DNA of 64,000 nt, taken from NCBI GenBank assembly GCA_016235765.1, contig JACRIZ010000018.1, positions 1 to 64,000 on the forward strand, given 5' to 3'. Position 1 is the first letter of the stretch; every line of letters starts with the position of its first letter. The notes beneath the pieces were generated by a model. It did not search any database and had not been told where the DNA came from. It saw nothing but the letters and a program-made list of their open reading frames with translations. The position numbers were made by a program, and so were the translations under genes. The DNA is from Rhodocyclales bacterium. GTDB lineage: Bacteria; Pseudomonadota; Gammaproteobacteria; Burkholderiales; Rhodocyclaceae. Below, piece after piece: positions 11,296 through 20,216 of the stretch.

Positions 11296-11310
11296 CGGCA
11301 TTTGCGTTGC
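11296..11310 (+). promoter_or_regulatory. Candidate sigma-54 promoter of the coo operon
   Basis: CGGCATTTGCGTTGC has the invariant GG and GC of -24/-12 promoters with exactly ten bases between them and a perfect TTGC. It starts 17 bases after the palindrome at 11263 and lies 57 bases before the cooM ATG. The -24 half (CGGCAT) deviates from TGGCAC. Confidence 0.45.
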
Positions 11311-11367
11311 GCCAAACGTCCCCAATTCCGATACTGGCATCGACAACGGAACCCAAGAGGGAAGACC

Positions 11368-14300
11368 ATGCTTGCCACGACTCAACTTGATGCCAACCTG
11401 CTGGCCTGGGCCGGCGCCTCGATATTGCTGCTGGGCGAGATTTTCGCCCTGCTGTCGATGCGCAACCTGCCACGACTGATCCTGATTTCGACCATCGCCG
11501 AAACCGGCTATATCCTGCTCGGCCTCGGCCTGGGCGGACCGGCGGGCGACTCAGGCGCCGCCATGCACCTCGGCTACCAGGCCGTGATGCGCGGTCTGCT
11601 GGTGGTCACCGCCTGGTGGCTGATCCGCCGCACCGGCTCCGGATTGCTGGACGACCTCGCCGGCAGCGGTCGCCGCATGCCGGTGATGGCGATGCTGTTC
11701 GGCTTCGCCATGTTCTCGGTGATGGGTCTTTCGCCGTTCAAGGGCTCGTTCAGCAAGTTCATGATCCTCTATGCCGCGATGGAACAGGGCCACTGGCTGC
11801 TCGCCGCCGCCGGCACGCTGGCCAGCATCATCGCCGCCTTCTACTACCTGCGCGTCATTCAGCGGGTCTGCTTCGAAGCACCGCAAGCCAATCCGCTGCT
11901 GCTCGCCGCACCGAGCGGCGCCGTGCTGCCGATCGCCCTGCTGACCGTCGCCACGGTCGTCATGAGCATCTGGCCGGAACCTTTCCTGCACGAAGCGGCT
12001 GTGCTGATGGGCGTCACCGAACTGGCGATGCTGCCGCAGTTCGAATCGCCGTGGTCGACACTGGTGCTGCTGCCCTATCTCGGCGGCTTCGCCCTCTACG
12101 CCGTCGGCACTCGCGTGCCCAGGCTACGCGATCTCCTGACCGTGCCGCTGGCACTCGCGACCCTGCTGCTGACGCTCTCCGCCACCGGCCTCGACGCGGC
12201 CTCCTACCTGTTCGCAGTCGTCGTCGCCGGCATCGCTTTCCTGGTCGTGCTCTACTCGCACGGCTACATGGGGCACGCGGAGCACACCAACCGCTACACC
12301 TTCTTCGTGTTCCTGATGACCGGCTCGATGCTCGGCCTGGCCACCGCCCACGACTTCGGCAACTTCTACCTGTTCTGGGAACTGATGACCTGGACCTCTT
12401 ACTTCCTGGTCATCCATGAGCAGACGCCGAAGGCCCTGCGCGCCGGCTTCATCTACTTCATCATGTGCGCGTCCGGCGCCTACGTGATGCACTTCGGCAT
12501 CCTGATGGTGCATGCCCAGGTCGGCAGTTTCGAGTTCGCCGTCGTCGCCGAACAGATCGGCAGCATCGACGCCACGGCCGGTGCGATCGCCGCGTTCTGC
12601 CTGTTCATCGGCTTCGCGGTCAAGGCCGGCCTGGTGCCGCTGCAATCCTGGCTGCCGCTGGCGCACCCGGAAGCGCCGGCCTCGATCTCCGCGCCGCTGT
12701 CCGGCATCCTGACCAAGGCCGGCATCTTCGGCATGGTCAAGATCCTGATGGTCGTCTTCGGTGCCGGCGCACTGGCGCGCTTCGGCGGCCCGGGCATCGA
12801 GATCGGCCCGCTGCTGGTGCTGCTCGGCTGCGCAACGCTGGTGTACGGCGAGGTAATGGCGCTGGTCCAGAAGGAACTCAAGCGCATGCTCGCCTATTCG
12901 ACGCTGGCGCAGATCGGTGAAATCGCCGCCATCCTCGGCATCGGCACCACGCTCGCCACCACGGCCTCGCTGCTGCATGTCGGCAACCACGCGGTGATGA
13001 AGACCCTGCTGTTCTTCGCCGCCGGCGCCTTCATCCTGCAAAGCGGCCGCCGCCAGTTGAGCGAGCTCGCCGGCCTCGGCCGAGTCATGCCCTTCACCGC
13101 CGGCTGCTACGCGCTGGCCACCGTCGCCATCATGGGCCTGCCGCCCTTCTCCGGCTTCATCAGCAAGTTCCTGATGATCACCGCAGCCGCCGACGCCGGC
13201 CGCGTCGATGTCGCCGCGCTGATCCTGATCGGCAGCATCGTCGCCGCCTTCTACTACCTGCGCATCGTGCGCCTGCTGTTCTTCCACCCGTACGAAGGTC
13301 CGGCAGTCAAGGAAGCCCCCGCCTCCATGCTCGCCGCGATCGGCATCCTCGCCGCGGCCATCGTGCTCGGCGGCGTCGCGCCGAACCTGCAGATCGAGGC
13401 TGCCAGCGCCGTCGGCAACCTGGTGGGCGCCCGTGCCGGCCTGCCGCCGGTAGTCGTGCCGGACCTCGTCATGGTCTGGCCGGCCGCGGCGCTGATCGCC
13501 ACGCTCGGCGGCGTCGCCGTCTGGCTGCTCGGCAAGACAGCACCTGCATTCGCCACCAGGCTGGCCATCGCCGTGCCGGCCGCCGCCTTCGTTGCCGTGC
13601 TGCTGCAGCCGGAGCGCTATGACGGCCTCTCCTTCGCCTTCGCGCTGCTGGTCTCGGGCGTCGGCACCCTGAACATGGCCTACGCCACCGGCTACCTGGC
13701 GCACCACCCGCACGCGCAGCACCGCTTCTACGCGGCCTTCGCGCTGATGATGGCCGGTCTGATGGGCATGGCCGGCAGCCACGACTTCTTCAACTTCTTC
13801 GCCTTCTGGGAACTGATGAGCAGTTGGGCGCTCTATGTCGCCCTGGTGCATGAGGAAACCGAGGACGCGCGCCGCGAGGCCTTCAAGTACTTCATCTTCA
13901 ACACCGTCGGCGCCAGTTTCATGTTCCTCGGCGTCGCCATGCTCGGCACCGCTGCCGGCAGCTTCGACTTCGCCGCCATCGCCGCGGCAGCGCCGGCGAT
14001 GAGCACAGCCTGGGCCGGCAGCGCGCTGGTGCTGGTACTGGTCGGCATGCTGATGAAGGCTGCCATGCTGCCCATCCGCATCGACTACCAGATGCACCCG
14101 GCCACCGCGCCGACGCCGGTCTCCGGCTACATCTCGGCAGTGCTGCTGAAGAGCGGCCCCTACGGCGTGCTGAAGCTCATGGTCCTGTTCGGCGGCGCGA
14201 CGCTGCTCGACCGGCTGGGCCTCGTCGAAGGCCAATCGGTGATCGCCAACGCCATCGCCATCATCGGCGGCGTCACCGTCCTCTACGCCGGCGCCATGGC

Positions 14301-15192
14301 CGTCGTGCAGACCGGCATCAAGCGCCTCTTGATCTACAGCACCGTCTGCCAGCTCGGCTACATCACCATGGCGCTGGCGCTCGGCACCACGCTGGGCGTC
14401 GCCGGCGGCCTGATGCACTTTGTCAACCACATGATGCTGAAGGACGTGCTGTTCCTCTGCGCAGGCGCCATCATGGTCGCCAGCCACGCGCGCACGCTCG
14501 ACGAACTGGGCGGCCTCGGCCGCAAGATGCCGGTCACCTTCGGCATCTTCCTGTTCGCCGGCCTGTCGCTGGCCGGCATCCCGCCGCTCAACGGCTTCGG
14601 CTCGAAGTGGCTGATCTACGTCGCCGCCTTCGAGTCCGGCCACTACGTGCTCGGCATCTTCGCGCTGATCGCCAGCCTGTTCACGCTCGCCGCAGTGCTC
14701 AAGTTCGCGCACGCCGCATTCATGGGCGCGCCGGGCGCGGCCGCCGAACACGCCAAGGAAGCGCCGGCCGTCATGCTGGTACCGATGATCCTGCTGGCCG
14801 CCGGCTGCTTCGCGGTCGGCATGCTGCCCGGCCTGCTGCTGGTACCGATCGCCGCGATCCAGCAGGAACTGGGGATGGTGCCGGTCGCCGCCACCTGGAC
14901 CGGTCCGCTGCCGGGCACCGGCGGCTGGCATCCGGCCCTGCTGTCCATCCTGCTGCTGGTATTGGGCGGCGTCGGCTACTTGTACCTGCGTCTCGGTCGC
15001 GCCGGCGGCGCGGTGATCCGTTCTCCGATCCACCTTTGCGGCGTCAAGGACATCGCCAGCGGCCAGGCCCACATGGGCGCCGGCAGCCTGTACGAAGCGC
15101 CGGACGCGGTCATCCGCGGCCTGCTGCACGCCAAGCACGACACCGGCTATTCGGATGACGGTGACGTCCCCCATCCAGTCCATACGGCTTGA
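11368..15192 (+). CDS. cooM: Energy-converting hydrogenase giant membrane subunit CooM
   Basis: A 1274-residue, hydrophobic NuoL/M/N-type ion-translocating antiporter subunit. The length and gene order match CooM of the Rhodospirillum rubrum CO-induced hydrogenase. The conserved antiporter motif G-[LI]-[SP]-P-[FL]-x-G occurs three times, near residues 118, 589 and 1070, and the HDFxNFxxFWELM segment twice, near 328 and 805. The protein is therefore one partial (C-terminal half) module fused to two complete modules. The ATG at 11368, after AAGAGGGA, is preferred to an upstream frame extension. It should form the proton- or sodium-pumping arm in the inner membrane. Confidence 0.88.
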   Translation: MLATTQLDANLLAWAGASILLLGEIFALLSMRNLPRLILISTIAETGYILLGLGLGGPAGDSGAAMHLGYQAVMRGLLVVTAWWLIRRTGSGLLDDLAGSGRRMPVMAMLFGFAMFSVMGLSPFKGSFSKFMILYAAMEQGHWLLAAAGTLASIIAAFYYLRVIQRVCFEAPQANPLLLAAPSGAVLPIALLTVATVVMSIWPEPFLHEAAVLMGVTELAMLPQFESPWSTLVLLPYLGGFALYAVGTRVPRLRDLLTVPLALATLLLTLSATGLDAASYLFAVVVAGIAFLVVLYSHGYMGHAEHTNRYTFFVFLMTGSMLGLATAHDFGNFYLFWELMTWTSYFLVIHEQTPKALRAGFIYFIMCASGAYVMHFGILMVHAQVGSFEFAVVAEQIGSIDATAGAIAAFCLFIGFAVKAGLVPLQSWLPLAHPEAPASISAPLSGILTKAGIFGMVKILMVVFGAGALARFGGPGIEIGPLLVLLGCATLVYGEVMALVQKELKRMLAYSTLAQIGEIAAILGIGTTLATTASLLHVGNHAVMKTLLFFAAGAFILQSGRRQLSELAGLGRVMPFTAGCYALATVAIMGLPPFSGFISKFLMITAAADAGRVDVAALILIGSIVAAFYYLRIVRLLFFHPYEGPAVKEAPASMLAAIGILAAAIVLGGVAPNLQIEAASAVGNLVGARAGLPPVVVPDLVMVWPAAALIATLGGVAVWLLGKTAPAFATRLAIAVPAAAFVAVLLQPERYDGLSFAFALLVSGVGTLNMAYATGYLAHHPHAQHRFYAAFALMMAGLMGMAGSHDFFNFFAFWELMSSWALYVALVHEETEDARREAFKYFIFNTVGASFMFLGVAMLGTAAGSFDFAAIAAAAPAMSTAWAGSALVLVLVGMLMKAAMLPIRIDYQMHPATAPTPVSGYISAVLLKSGPYGVLKLMVLFGGATLLDRLGLVEGQSVIANAIAIIGGVTVLYAGAMAVVQTGIKRLLIYSTVCQLGYITMALALGTTLGVAGGLMHFVNHMMLKDVLFLCAGAIMVASHARTLDELGGLGRKMPVTFGIFLFAGLSLAGIPPLNGFGSKWLIYVAAFESGHYVLGIFALIASLFTLAAVLKFAHAAFMGAPGAAAEHAKEAPAVMLVPMILLAAGCFAVGMLPGLLLVPIAAIQQELGMVPVAATWTGPLPGTGGWHPALLSILLLVLGGVGYLYLRLGRAGGAVIRSPIHLCGVKDIASGQAHMGAGSLYEAPDAVIRGLLHAKHDTGYSDDGDVPHPVHTA

Positions 15193-15204
15193 GGAGAAAC
15201 CATC

Positions 15205-16140
15205 ATGCTCGACACCACCACCATCCCCCTCGCCGTGCTGCTGTTTCCCGGCGGCTTGTTTGCCCTGGCGTTCGGCCTCGCGCTGAAGGGCCTCGACCGG
15301 CGCGTCGCCGCCCGCTTGCAGGGGCGCGTCGGCCCGCCGCTGGCGCAACCGTTCTTCGACCTCGTCAAGCTGGCCCGCAAGCGCACCATGGTCCCCGACA
15401 TCGCCGCGGAGCCGGTCTTCCTCGGCACACCGCTGATCGGCGCCGTCTCGATGCTGCTCGCCGCCGCCCTGGTGCCGATCCCCGGCGTCTATGCGCCCAA
15501 CCCGCTGCTCGGCGACCTGCTGGTGCTGCTCTACCTGCTGGCAGTGCCGGCGGTGGTGCTGATGATCGCGGGCTCCGCCTCCGGCTCGCCCTTCGGCGCC
15601 ATCGGCTTCTCGCGCGAAATGGCGCTGATGCTGGCCTACGAAGGCCCGCTGGTGCTGGTCGTCGCGGCCGTGGCGCTGCGCGTCGGCTCTTTCTCGCTCT
15701 CCGACATCGTCGCCTACCAGCAGACGCACGGCGCCTTCCTGTTCGACCCGGTGATGTGGCCGGCGCTGCTGGCCTTCCTGGCCTTCTACCCGGCCAACCT
15801 GGGCATCGTCCCCTTCGACATCCCGGAAGCCGAAACCGAAGTGCTGGAGGGCCCGCTGCTCGAGTACTCCGGTCCGGCGCTCGGCCTGTTCAAGATGATG
15901 TCGGCGCTCAAGGCGGTCGTGGTGCTGGGTCTCGGCGTCGCCCTGTTCCTGCCGCTGGCGCCCGACGGCCCGGCCGGCCTCGCGGTGCACCTCGCGAAAC
16001 TGGTCGTGCTGATGCTGGTCGGCGTCACCCTGCTGCGCGTCTCCATGGGCCGCATGCGCATCGACCAGGCCTTCGCCTTCTTCCTCAAGTGGCCGCTGGC
16101 GTTGTCCGTGCTGTCGCTTGCCATCGTCGCCCTAGCCTGA
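15205..16140 (+). CDS. cooK: Hydrogenase membrane anchor subunit CooK (NuoH/HycD-like)
   Basis: A 311-residue polytopic protein linking the hydrogenase module to the membrane arm. Conserved NuoH-family loops are visible: RLQGRVGPPLAQPFFDLVKL and FDIPEAETEVLEGPLLEYSG. It has a GAGGAG ribosome-binding site and starts 12 bases after cooM stops. Confidence 0.9.
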   Translation: MLDTTTIPLAVLLFPGGLFALAFGLALKGLDRRVAARLQGRVGPPLAQPFFDLVKLARKRTMVPDIAAEPVFLGTPLIGAVSMLLAAALVPIPGVYAPNPLLGDLLVLLYLLAVPAVVLMIAGSASGSPFGAIGFSREMALMLAYEGPLVLVVAAVALRVGSFSLSDIVAYQQTHGAFLFDPVMWPALLAFLAFYPANLGIVPFDIPEAETEVLEGPLLEYSGPALGLFKMMSALKAVVVLGLGVALFLPLAPDGPAGLAVHLAKLVVLMLVGVTLLRVSMGRMRIDQAFAFFLKWPLALSVLSLAIVALA

Positions 16141-16150
16141 GGAGGCCGCC

Positions 16151-16600
16151 ATGACACTCATGCAAACCATCACCGAAAAAGCCAGGAACCTGGCGGTGCG
16201 CTCGCCCTGGATCTACCGCATCAACGCCGGCTCCTGCAACGGCTGCGACGTCGAATGCGCGACCACGGCGCTGATCCCGCGCTACGACGTCGAACGCCTC
16301 GGCTGCCAGTACTGCGGCAGCCCGCGCCACGCCGACATCGTGCTGATCACCGGCCCGCTCACCGCCCGCATCAAGGACGACGTGCTGCGCGTCTTCGCCG
16401 AGATCCCCGATCCCAAGGTCACCGTCGCCGTTGGCGTTTGCCCGATCTCGGGCGGCATCTTCCGCGAGAGCTACGCGGTGCATGCGCAGGTCGACCAGTA
16501 TCTGCCGGTGGACGTCAATGTGCCCGGCTGCCCACCCCGCCCGCAAGCCATCATCGAGGGCGTTGCGCAGGCCATCGCCATCTGGCGCGAAAGGATCTGA
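16151..16600 (+). CDS. cooL: Hydrogenase small subunit CooL (NuoB-like)
   Basis: 149 residues. It holds the proximal [4Fe-4S] cluster next to the NiFe site. Cysteines occur in SCNGCDVE, LGCQYCG, VGVCPISGG and the C-terminal VPGCPPRPQ, the usual NuoB/group 4 small-subunit set. Tightly packed between cooK and cooX. Confidence 0.92.
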   Translation: MTLMQTITEKARNLAVRSPWIYRINAGSCNGCDVECATTALIPRYDVERLGCQYCGSPRHADIVLITGPLTARIKDDVLRVFAEIPDPKVTVAVGVCPISGGIFRESYAVHAQVDQYLPVDVNVPGCPPRPQAIIEGVAQAIAIWRERI

Positions 16601-16609
16601 GGAGCCGCC

Positions 16610-17113
16610 ATGAACTTCCTGAAAATCTTCGTCCGCAACCTGGTGAAGGGACCTTCGACGATCCCCTTCCCTTTCGCCCCGGCCTGGACCCCGGAACGGA
16701 TGCGCGGCCGCATCCAGTTCAAGCTGCAAAGCTGCACCGGCTGCCGCGCCTGCGAGCAGGTCTGCGCGCCCGGCGCCATCCGCTTCGACAAGACGCCGGA
16801 AGGCCTGCGCTTCATGAGGTGGCACAACACCTGCGTCTTCTGCGGCATGTGCGAGTTCTACTGCCCGACCGATGCCATCAGCCAGAGCGACGACTGGCAC
16901 ATGGCCCATGCCGTCGGCGAAAAGTACGGGATGGCGATCCGCGAGGTGATTCCCTACATCGCCTGCACCGGCTGCGGCATGAAGACGCTGGCCAGTGCGC
17001 CCAACCCGGTCGGCGTGGCGCCGCCCTTCACGCCCGAGGAAATCGAACAGCAACGCAACCTGTGCCCGGCCTGCCGCAAGAAGGCGTTGGCCGAACGAGG
17101 AGTCCAATCATGA
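16610..17113 (+). CDS. cooX: Polyferredoxin-type subunit CooX
   Basis: A 167-residue NuoI-like protein that feeds electrons to CooL. Two [4Fe-4S] motifs are clear: CTGCRACEQVCAPGA and CVFCGMCEFYCPTDA. Four further cysteines near the C terminus (ACTGCGMK, CPACRKK) could bind a third metal site; such a tail is not general for NuoI. Overlaps cooU by ATGA. Confidence 0.88.
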   Translation: MNFLKIFVRNLVKGPSTIPFPFAPAWTPERMRGRIQFKLQSCTGCRACEQVCAPGAIRFDKTPEGLRFMRWHNTCVFCGMCEFYCPTDAISQSDDWHMAHAVGEKYGMAIREVIPYIACTGCGMKTLASAPNPVGVAPPFTPEEIEQQRNLCPACRKKALAERGVQS

Positions 17114-17703
17114 GCATCATGCCCAACGACATCGAAACGCGGCTTCTCGAAGCCGCCCCGGCCGGCATCCAGTTCCGCGCCGCCACCGACGACAAGAGCG
17201 TCGCCACCGCCTGGTGCACGCTGGCCAGCAGCGACAACCTGCTCTCGGTCGGCCTGCTGCTGAAGCGCATGGGCGCCCGGTTGTCCACCATCACCGTCTT
17301 CCAGCCGAAGGCGGCCGCCGTGCCAAAGCCCAAGGAGGGCGAGGAACCGCTGCCCCTGCCCACCTTCCTCGGCGGTACGCCCCAGGACGGCAAGACCTAC
17401 GAGATCGACTACCACTTCGACATCGACGGCGACACGCTGACCGTCACCGCCCACGTCGCGGCCGGCGGCTCGATCGATTCGCTGACGCCGCTCTACCGTG
17501 CCGCCGACTGGCCGGAGCGCGAGCTCATGGAGCTCTACGCCCTGGTGGTGCGCGACCATCCGAACCCGCAGCGGCTGTTCATCGACCCGAGCATCGACAA
17601 CGCGGTCTTCGAACGCCTGATCCCCTACTCGACCCTCGTCAATAGCGCCGCTTCCAAGAGCATCTGGGAAAAGATCATGGCGCAAACAGGAGCCCCATCA
17701 TGA
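17110..17703 (+). CDS. cooU: Hydrogenase subunit CooU (NuoC-like)
   Basis: A 197-residue homologue of the 30-kDa complex I subunit NuoC and the HycE N-terminal domain. Recognised by the C-terminal region (YRAADWPERELMELYALVV, corresponding to the NuoC WxEREVxDMFG motif) and by position directly before the large subunit. The start at 17110 overlaps the cooX stop; it also overlaps cooH by ATGA. Confidence 0.82.
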   Translation: MSIMPNDIETRLLEAAPAGIQFRAATDDKSVATAWCTLASSDNLLSVGLLLKRMGARLSTITVFQPKAAAVPKPKEGEEPLPLPTFLGGTPQDGKTYEIDYHFDIDGDTLTVTAHVAAGGSIDSLTPLYRAADWPERELMELYALVVRDHPNPQRLFIDPSIDNAVFERLIPYSTLVNSAASKSIWEKIMAQTGAPS

Positions 17704-18785
17704 GCAACTTCACCATTCCGGTCGGGCCGCTGCACGTCGCCCTCGAAGAGCCGATGTACTTCCGCATCGACGTGCACGGCGAGACGGTCAACAACGTGAC
17801 CATCACCGCCGGCCACGTGCACCGCGGCGTCGAGTACCTGATCACCAAGCGCAACGTGTTCCAGAACGTGGTGCTCACCGAGCGCATCTGCTCGCTCTGC
17901 TCCAACAGCCACCCGCAGGCGTACTCGATGGCCATCGAGCAGATCGCCGGCATCAGGATCCCGGCGCGCGCCGAGTACCTGCGCGCCATTGCCGACGAGA
18001 TCAAGCGCGTCGCCTCGCACCTGTTCAACGTCGGCGTGCTTGCCCACCTGGTCGGCTTCGAGTCGCTGTTCATGCACGTCATGGAAGTACGCGAGCGCAT
18101 GCAGGACGTCAAGGAAAGCATCTTCGGCAACCGCATGGACATCGGCGCCAACACCATCGGCGGCGTCCGCTACGACATCGACCCGGAACGCATCGGCTAC
18201 CTGCGCGAGCAGTTGGCCGCGCTGGTGCCCGAGGTCGACGAGATCATCGAGATCTACCGGACCGACAGTTCCATCCTCCGCCGCACCCGCGGCATCGGCG
18301 TCCTGAGCTACGACGACGCCATCGACTGCGGCGTCGTCGGCCCGGTGGCGCGCGCCGCCGGCATCGAATACGACGTGCGCGTCAAGGCGCCCTACGCGGC
18401 CTACGACCGCCTCGACGTGCCGGTGCATGTGCTGAAGGACGGCGACGTCTGGTCGCGCGCCATGATCCGCCTCATGGAGGCGCGCACCGCCATCGACCTG
18501 ATCCACCAGTGCCTCGACGGCCTGCCCGACGGCCCCACCGTCGCCATGGACGAACGGCCGGCGATCCCGCCGGGCGAGGCCATCGCCAAGTGCGAGGCGC
18601 CGCGCGGCGAGCTGATCTACTACGTGCGCATGACCGATTCGCCCAAGCCGGAGCGCGTCAAGTGGCGCGTGCCGAGCTTCCTCAACTGGGACGCGCTGGG
18701 CATCATGCTCAGGCAGGCGAAGGTCTCCGACATCGCCATCATCGTCAACAGCATCGATCCGTGCATTTCCTGCACCGAGCGCTAG
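17700..18785 (+). CDS. cooH: Group 4 [NiFe]-hydrogenase large subunit CooH
   Basis: 361 residues, NuoD-like. All four NiFe-ligand cysteines are kept: C64 and C67 in ERICSLCSNSHP, C355 and C358 in the terminal DPCISCTER. This separates a true hydrogenase from complex I NuoD. The protein stops immediately after the arginine of that motif, so it has no cleavable C-terminal tail, as in CooH and EchE, and no maturation endopeptidase should be needed. The enzyme should couple H2 formation from a low-potential donor to ion pumping. No cooF/cooS or formate dehydrogenase gene is present in the window. Confidence 0.92.
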   Translation: MSNFTIPVGPLHVALEEPMYFRIDVHGETVNNVTITAGHVHRGVEYLITKRNVFQNVVLTERICSLCSNSHPQAYSMAIEQIAGIRIPARAEYLRAIADEIKRVASHLFNVGVLAHLVGFESLFMHVMEVRERMQDVKESIFGNRMDIGANTIGGVRYDIDPERIGYLREQLAALVPEVDEIIEIYRTDSSILRRTRGIGVLSYDDAIDCGVVGPVARAAGIEYDVRVKAPYAAYDRLDVPVHVLKDGDVWSRAMIRLMEARTAIDLIHQCLDGLPDGPTVAMDERPAIPPGEAIAKCEAPRGELIYYVRMTDSPKPERVKWRVPSFLNWDALGIMLRQAKVSDIAIIVNSIDPCISCTER

Positions 18786-18821
18786 AACACGGCCTCGCGA
18801 CGCCACCAACAGTCTTTCAAG

Positions 18822-18848
18822 CTCCGGGCTGACACCATCGGCCCGGAG
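18822..18848 (+). other. Stem-loop after cooH
   Basis: CTCCGGGC (18822-18829) pairs with GCCCGGAG (18841-18848) across an 11-base loop, followed by TCCTTTC. It may partly attenuate transcription between the hydrogenase genes and the three accessory genes. Confidence 0.5.
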
Positions 18849-18883
18849 TCCTTTCGCTGCATGCAATTGCTAGGGAGAACGTA

Positions 18884-19402
18884 ATGACACAGTTGGCTGC
18901 TTTGTCTCTGAGTATCGGCATCCTGGGCGGTATCGCCACCTGGGCATTCCTCACCGTCGGCGGAGTTCTGATCTGGGCGGCATTCGTCGCCTGGGGCTGC
19001 TTCTTCCACACCGGCGGCGACGTCAATGCCCTGCGCGGCACCATCATCAACAACATCTTCGGCGCCGTCGTCGCCACCGTGGCAGCGCTGGTGATCCTGA
19101 CGATACCCGGCGCCGCCGCGCTCGGCCTGCCGCTTTGGGCCGGCATCGTGGTGGGCGTCACCGCCGGGTTGATCGTCATTGCGGCCAACATCAAGGTATT
19201 CGGGGTGATTCCGGCCGGCTTCTACGGCTATGCCTGCACCTTCGCCTTCCTGCTGCAAACGCCCGAAAAGCTGAGCGTCGATGCACTGACCTCGGTCAGC
19301 ATGAACAACGGCCTGATCGCGGTGTCGTTGTCCATGGTCATCGGCGCGGTCTTCGGCTTCCTCTCCGGGAAGCTGGGCGCAGCACTCACCAAGAAGGCCT
19401 GA
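18884..19402 (+). CDS. DUF1097-type inner membrane protein
   Basis: A 172-residue protein with about five hydrophobic segments and the small-residue-rich profile of the DUF1097 (YcdZ-like) family, whose function is unknown. It has a good ribosome-binding site (AGGGAGAACGTA). It starts 98 bases after cooH in the same direction, so probably belongs to the hydrogenase transcript. A role in transport or in the membrane environment of the complex is only a guess. Confidence 0.7.
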   Translation: MTQLAALSLSIGILGGIATWAFLTVGGVLIWAAFVAWGCFFHTGGDVNALRGTIINNIFGAVVATVAALVILTIPGAAALGLPLWAGIVVGVTAGLIVIAANIKVFGVIPAGFYGYACTFAFLLQTPEKLSVDALTSVSMNNGLIAVSLSMVIGAVFGFLSGKLGAALTKKA

Positions 19403-19484
19403 CCGGCCCACCAGAAATGGCGGATCGCGAATGGTGCGCGGTCCGCCACCGGCGACGCGGAACGACTGTTCGAGGATGTAATCC

Positions 19485-20192
19485 ATGACCAATACGAACC
19501 TTCTTGGCTACCTGTTGGAGCTGGAACAGCCATGGCAGATTCTTCAAATCCGGAATGACCTGCGCAGTCGGCAAGTCGATATATGGATCGGTACGGAAGC
19601 GCCCAAGCGGAGCTGGATGTTCGGCCGCCGGCCGTCCGTCGAGCAAGCCAGCGAATGCGTCTGGCGGCACGCGAACCTGGGCACGATGCGTTGCGTCATC
19701 CACGCATCCCTGTCCGGCAATGAAGACACGACGGACCTGCCCTGGTGCGGCAAGGTCGACATGCCCTTCACCCGGGCCATGGCATTGAAAGTCACCACCC
19801 TGATTTCCCACGGCATGTCTTTCCAGCAGGTCTGCACCCTCCTGGACATTCCCGTGGAAGACCTCTGGAAGTTCCGGCATCGCCTCGACAGCGGCCAGGC
19901 GGGACTGTCGGCCGACGAAGTGCCGACCGCCACCATGCCGGCGATGCAGGCCGGCGGCCAGGGTCGGGTCGCCGATCCGGACGACGCGGTGTGGGAGAAG
20001 CTGCTGGACGGCTCGACCGACATCGATATCCGGCTGTTGAGCCTGAAGCTCCTGCTGACCAAGCTGCGCGAGCAAATGCAGGCGATCACGGACAAGGAAG
20101 TTCGCATGCTCAAGCGCTACGAGCTGCAGCGATACTTCGTTCGCCACGAGAAGCAGCTTGGCCACGAACTGGCCCAATTGGGCCGGCATTGA
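19485..20192 (+). CDS. ISL3-transposase N-terminal-like protein in the hydrogenase operon
   Basis: 235 residues. The segment around 25-110 (IDIWIGTEAPKRSWMF, then WRHANLGTMRCVIHASL and LPWCGKVDMPFTRAM) follows the layout of the N-terminal zinc-binding/helical region of ISL3 transposases (WRHLD-like, then PW...FT). The zinc cysteines are mostly lost and no DDE catalytic domain follows. The C-terminal 70 residues are helical and charged, possibly coiled coil. No terminal inverted repeats were noticed. It looks like a domesticated DNA-binding domain, perhaps a regulator; the function is not established. Confidence 0.5.
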   Translation: MTNTNLLGYLLELEQPWQILQIRNDLRSRQVDIWIGTEAPKRSWMFGRRPSVEQASECVWRHANLGTMRCVIHASLSGNEDTTDLPWCGKVDMPFTRAMALKVTTLISHGMSFQQVCTLLDIPVEDLWKFRHRLDSGQAGLSADEVPTATMPAMQAGGQGRVADPDDAVWEKLLDGSTDIDIRLLSLKLLLTKLREQMQAITDKEVRMLKRYELQRYFVRHEKQLGHELAQLGRH

Positions 20193-20216
20193 TCGGCAGG
20201 CCGAAGGAACAGCAAC

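Noticed and set aside
12124-15990. A very long open frame on the minus strand opposite cooM and cooK
   Set aside because: It is rich in Gln, Glu, Arg and His as antisense of hydrophobic GC-rich codons, has no known motif, and cooM/cooK on plus are unambiguous.
11368-18785. Partial complex I or a non-hydrogenase respiratory module
   Set aside because: CooH keeps both CxxC pairs that ligate NiFe, which NuoD lacks, and hypA/hypB are adjacent.
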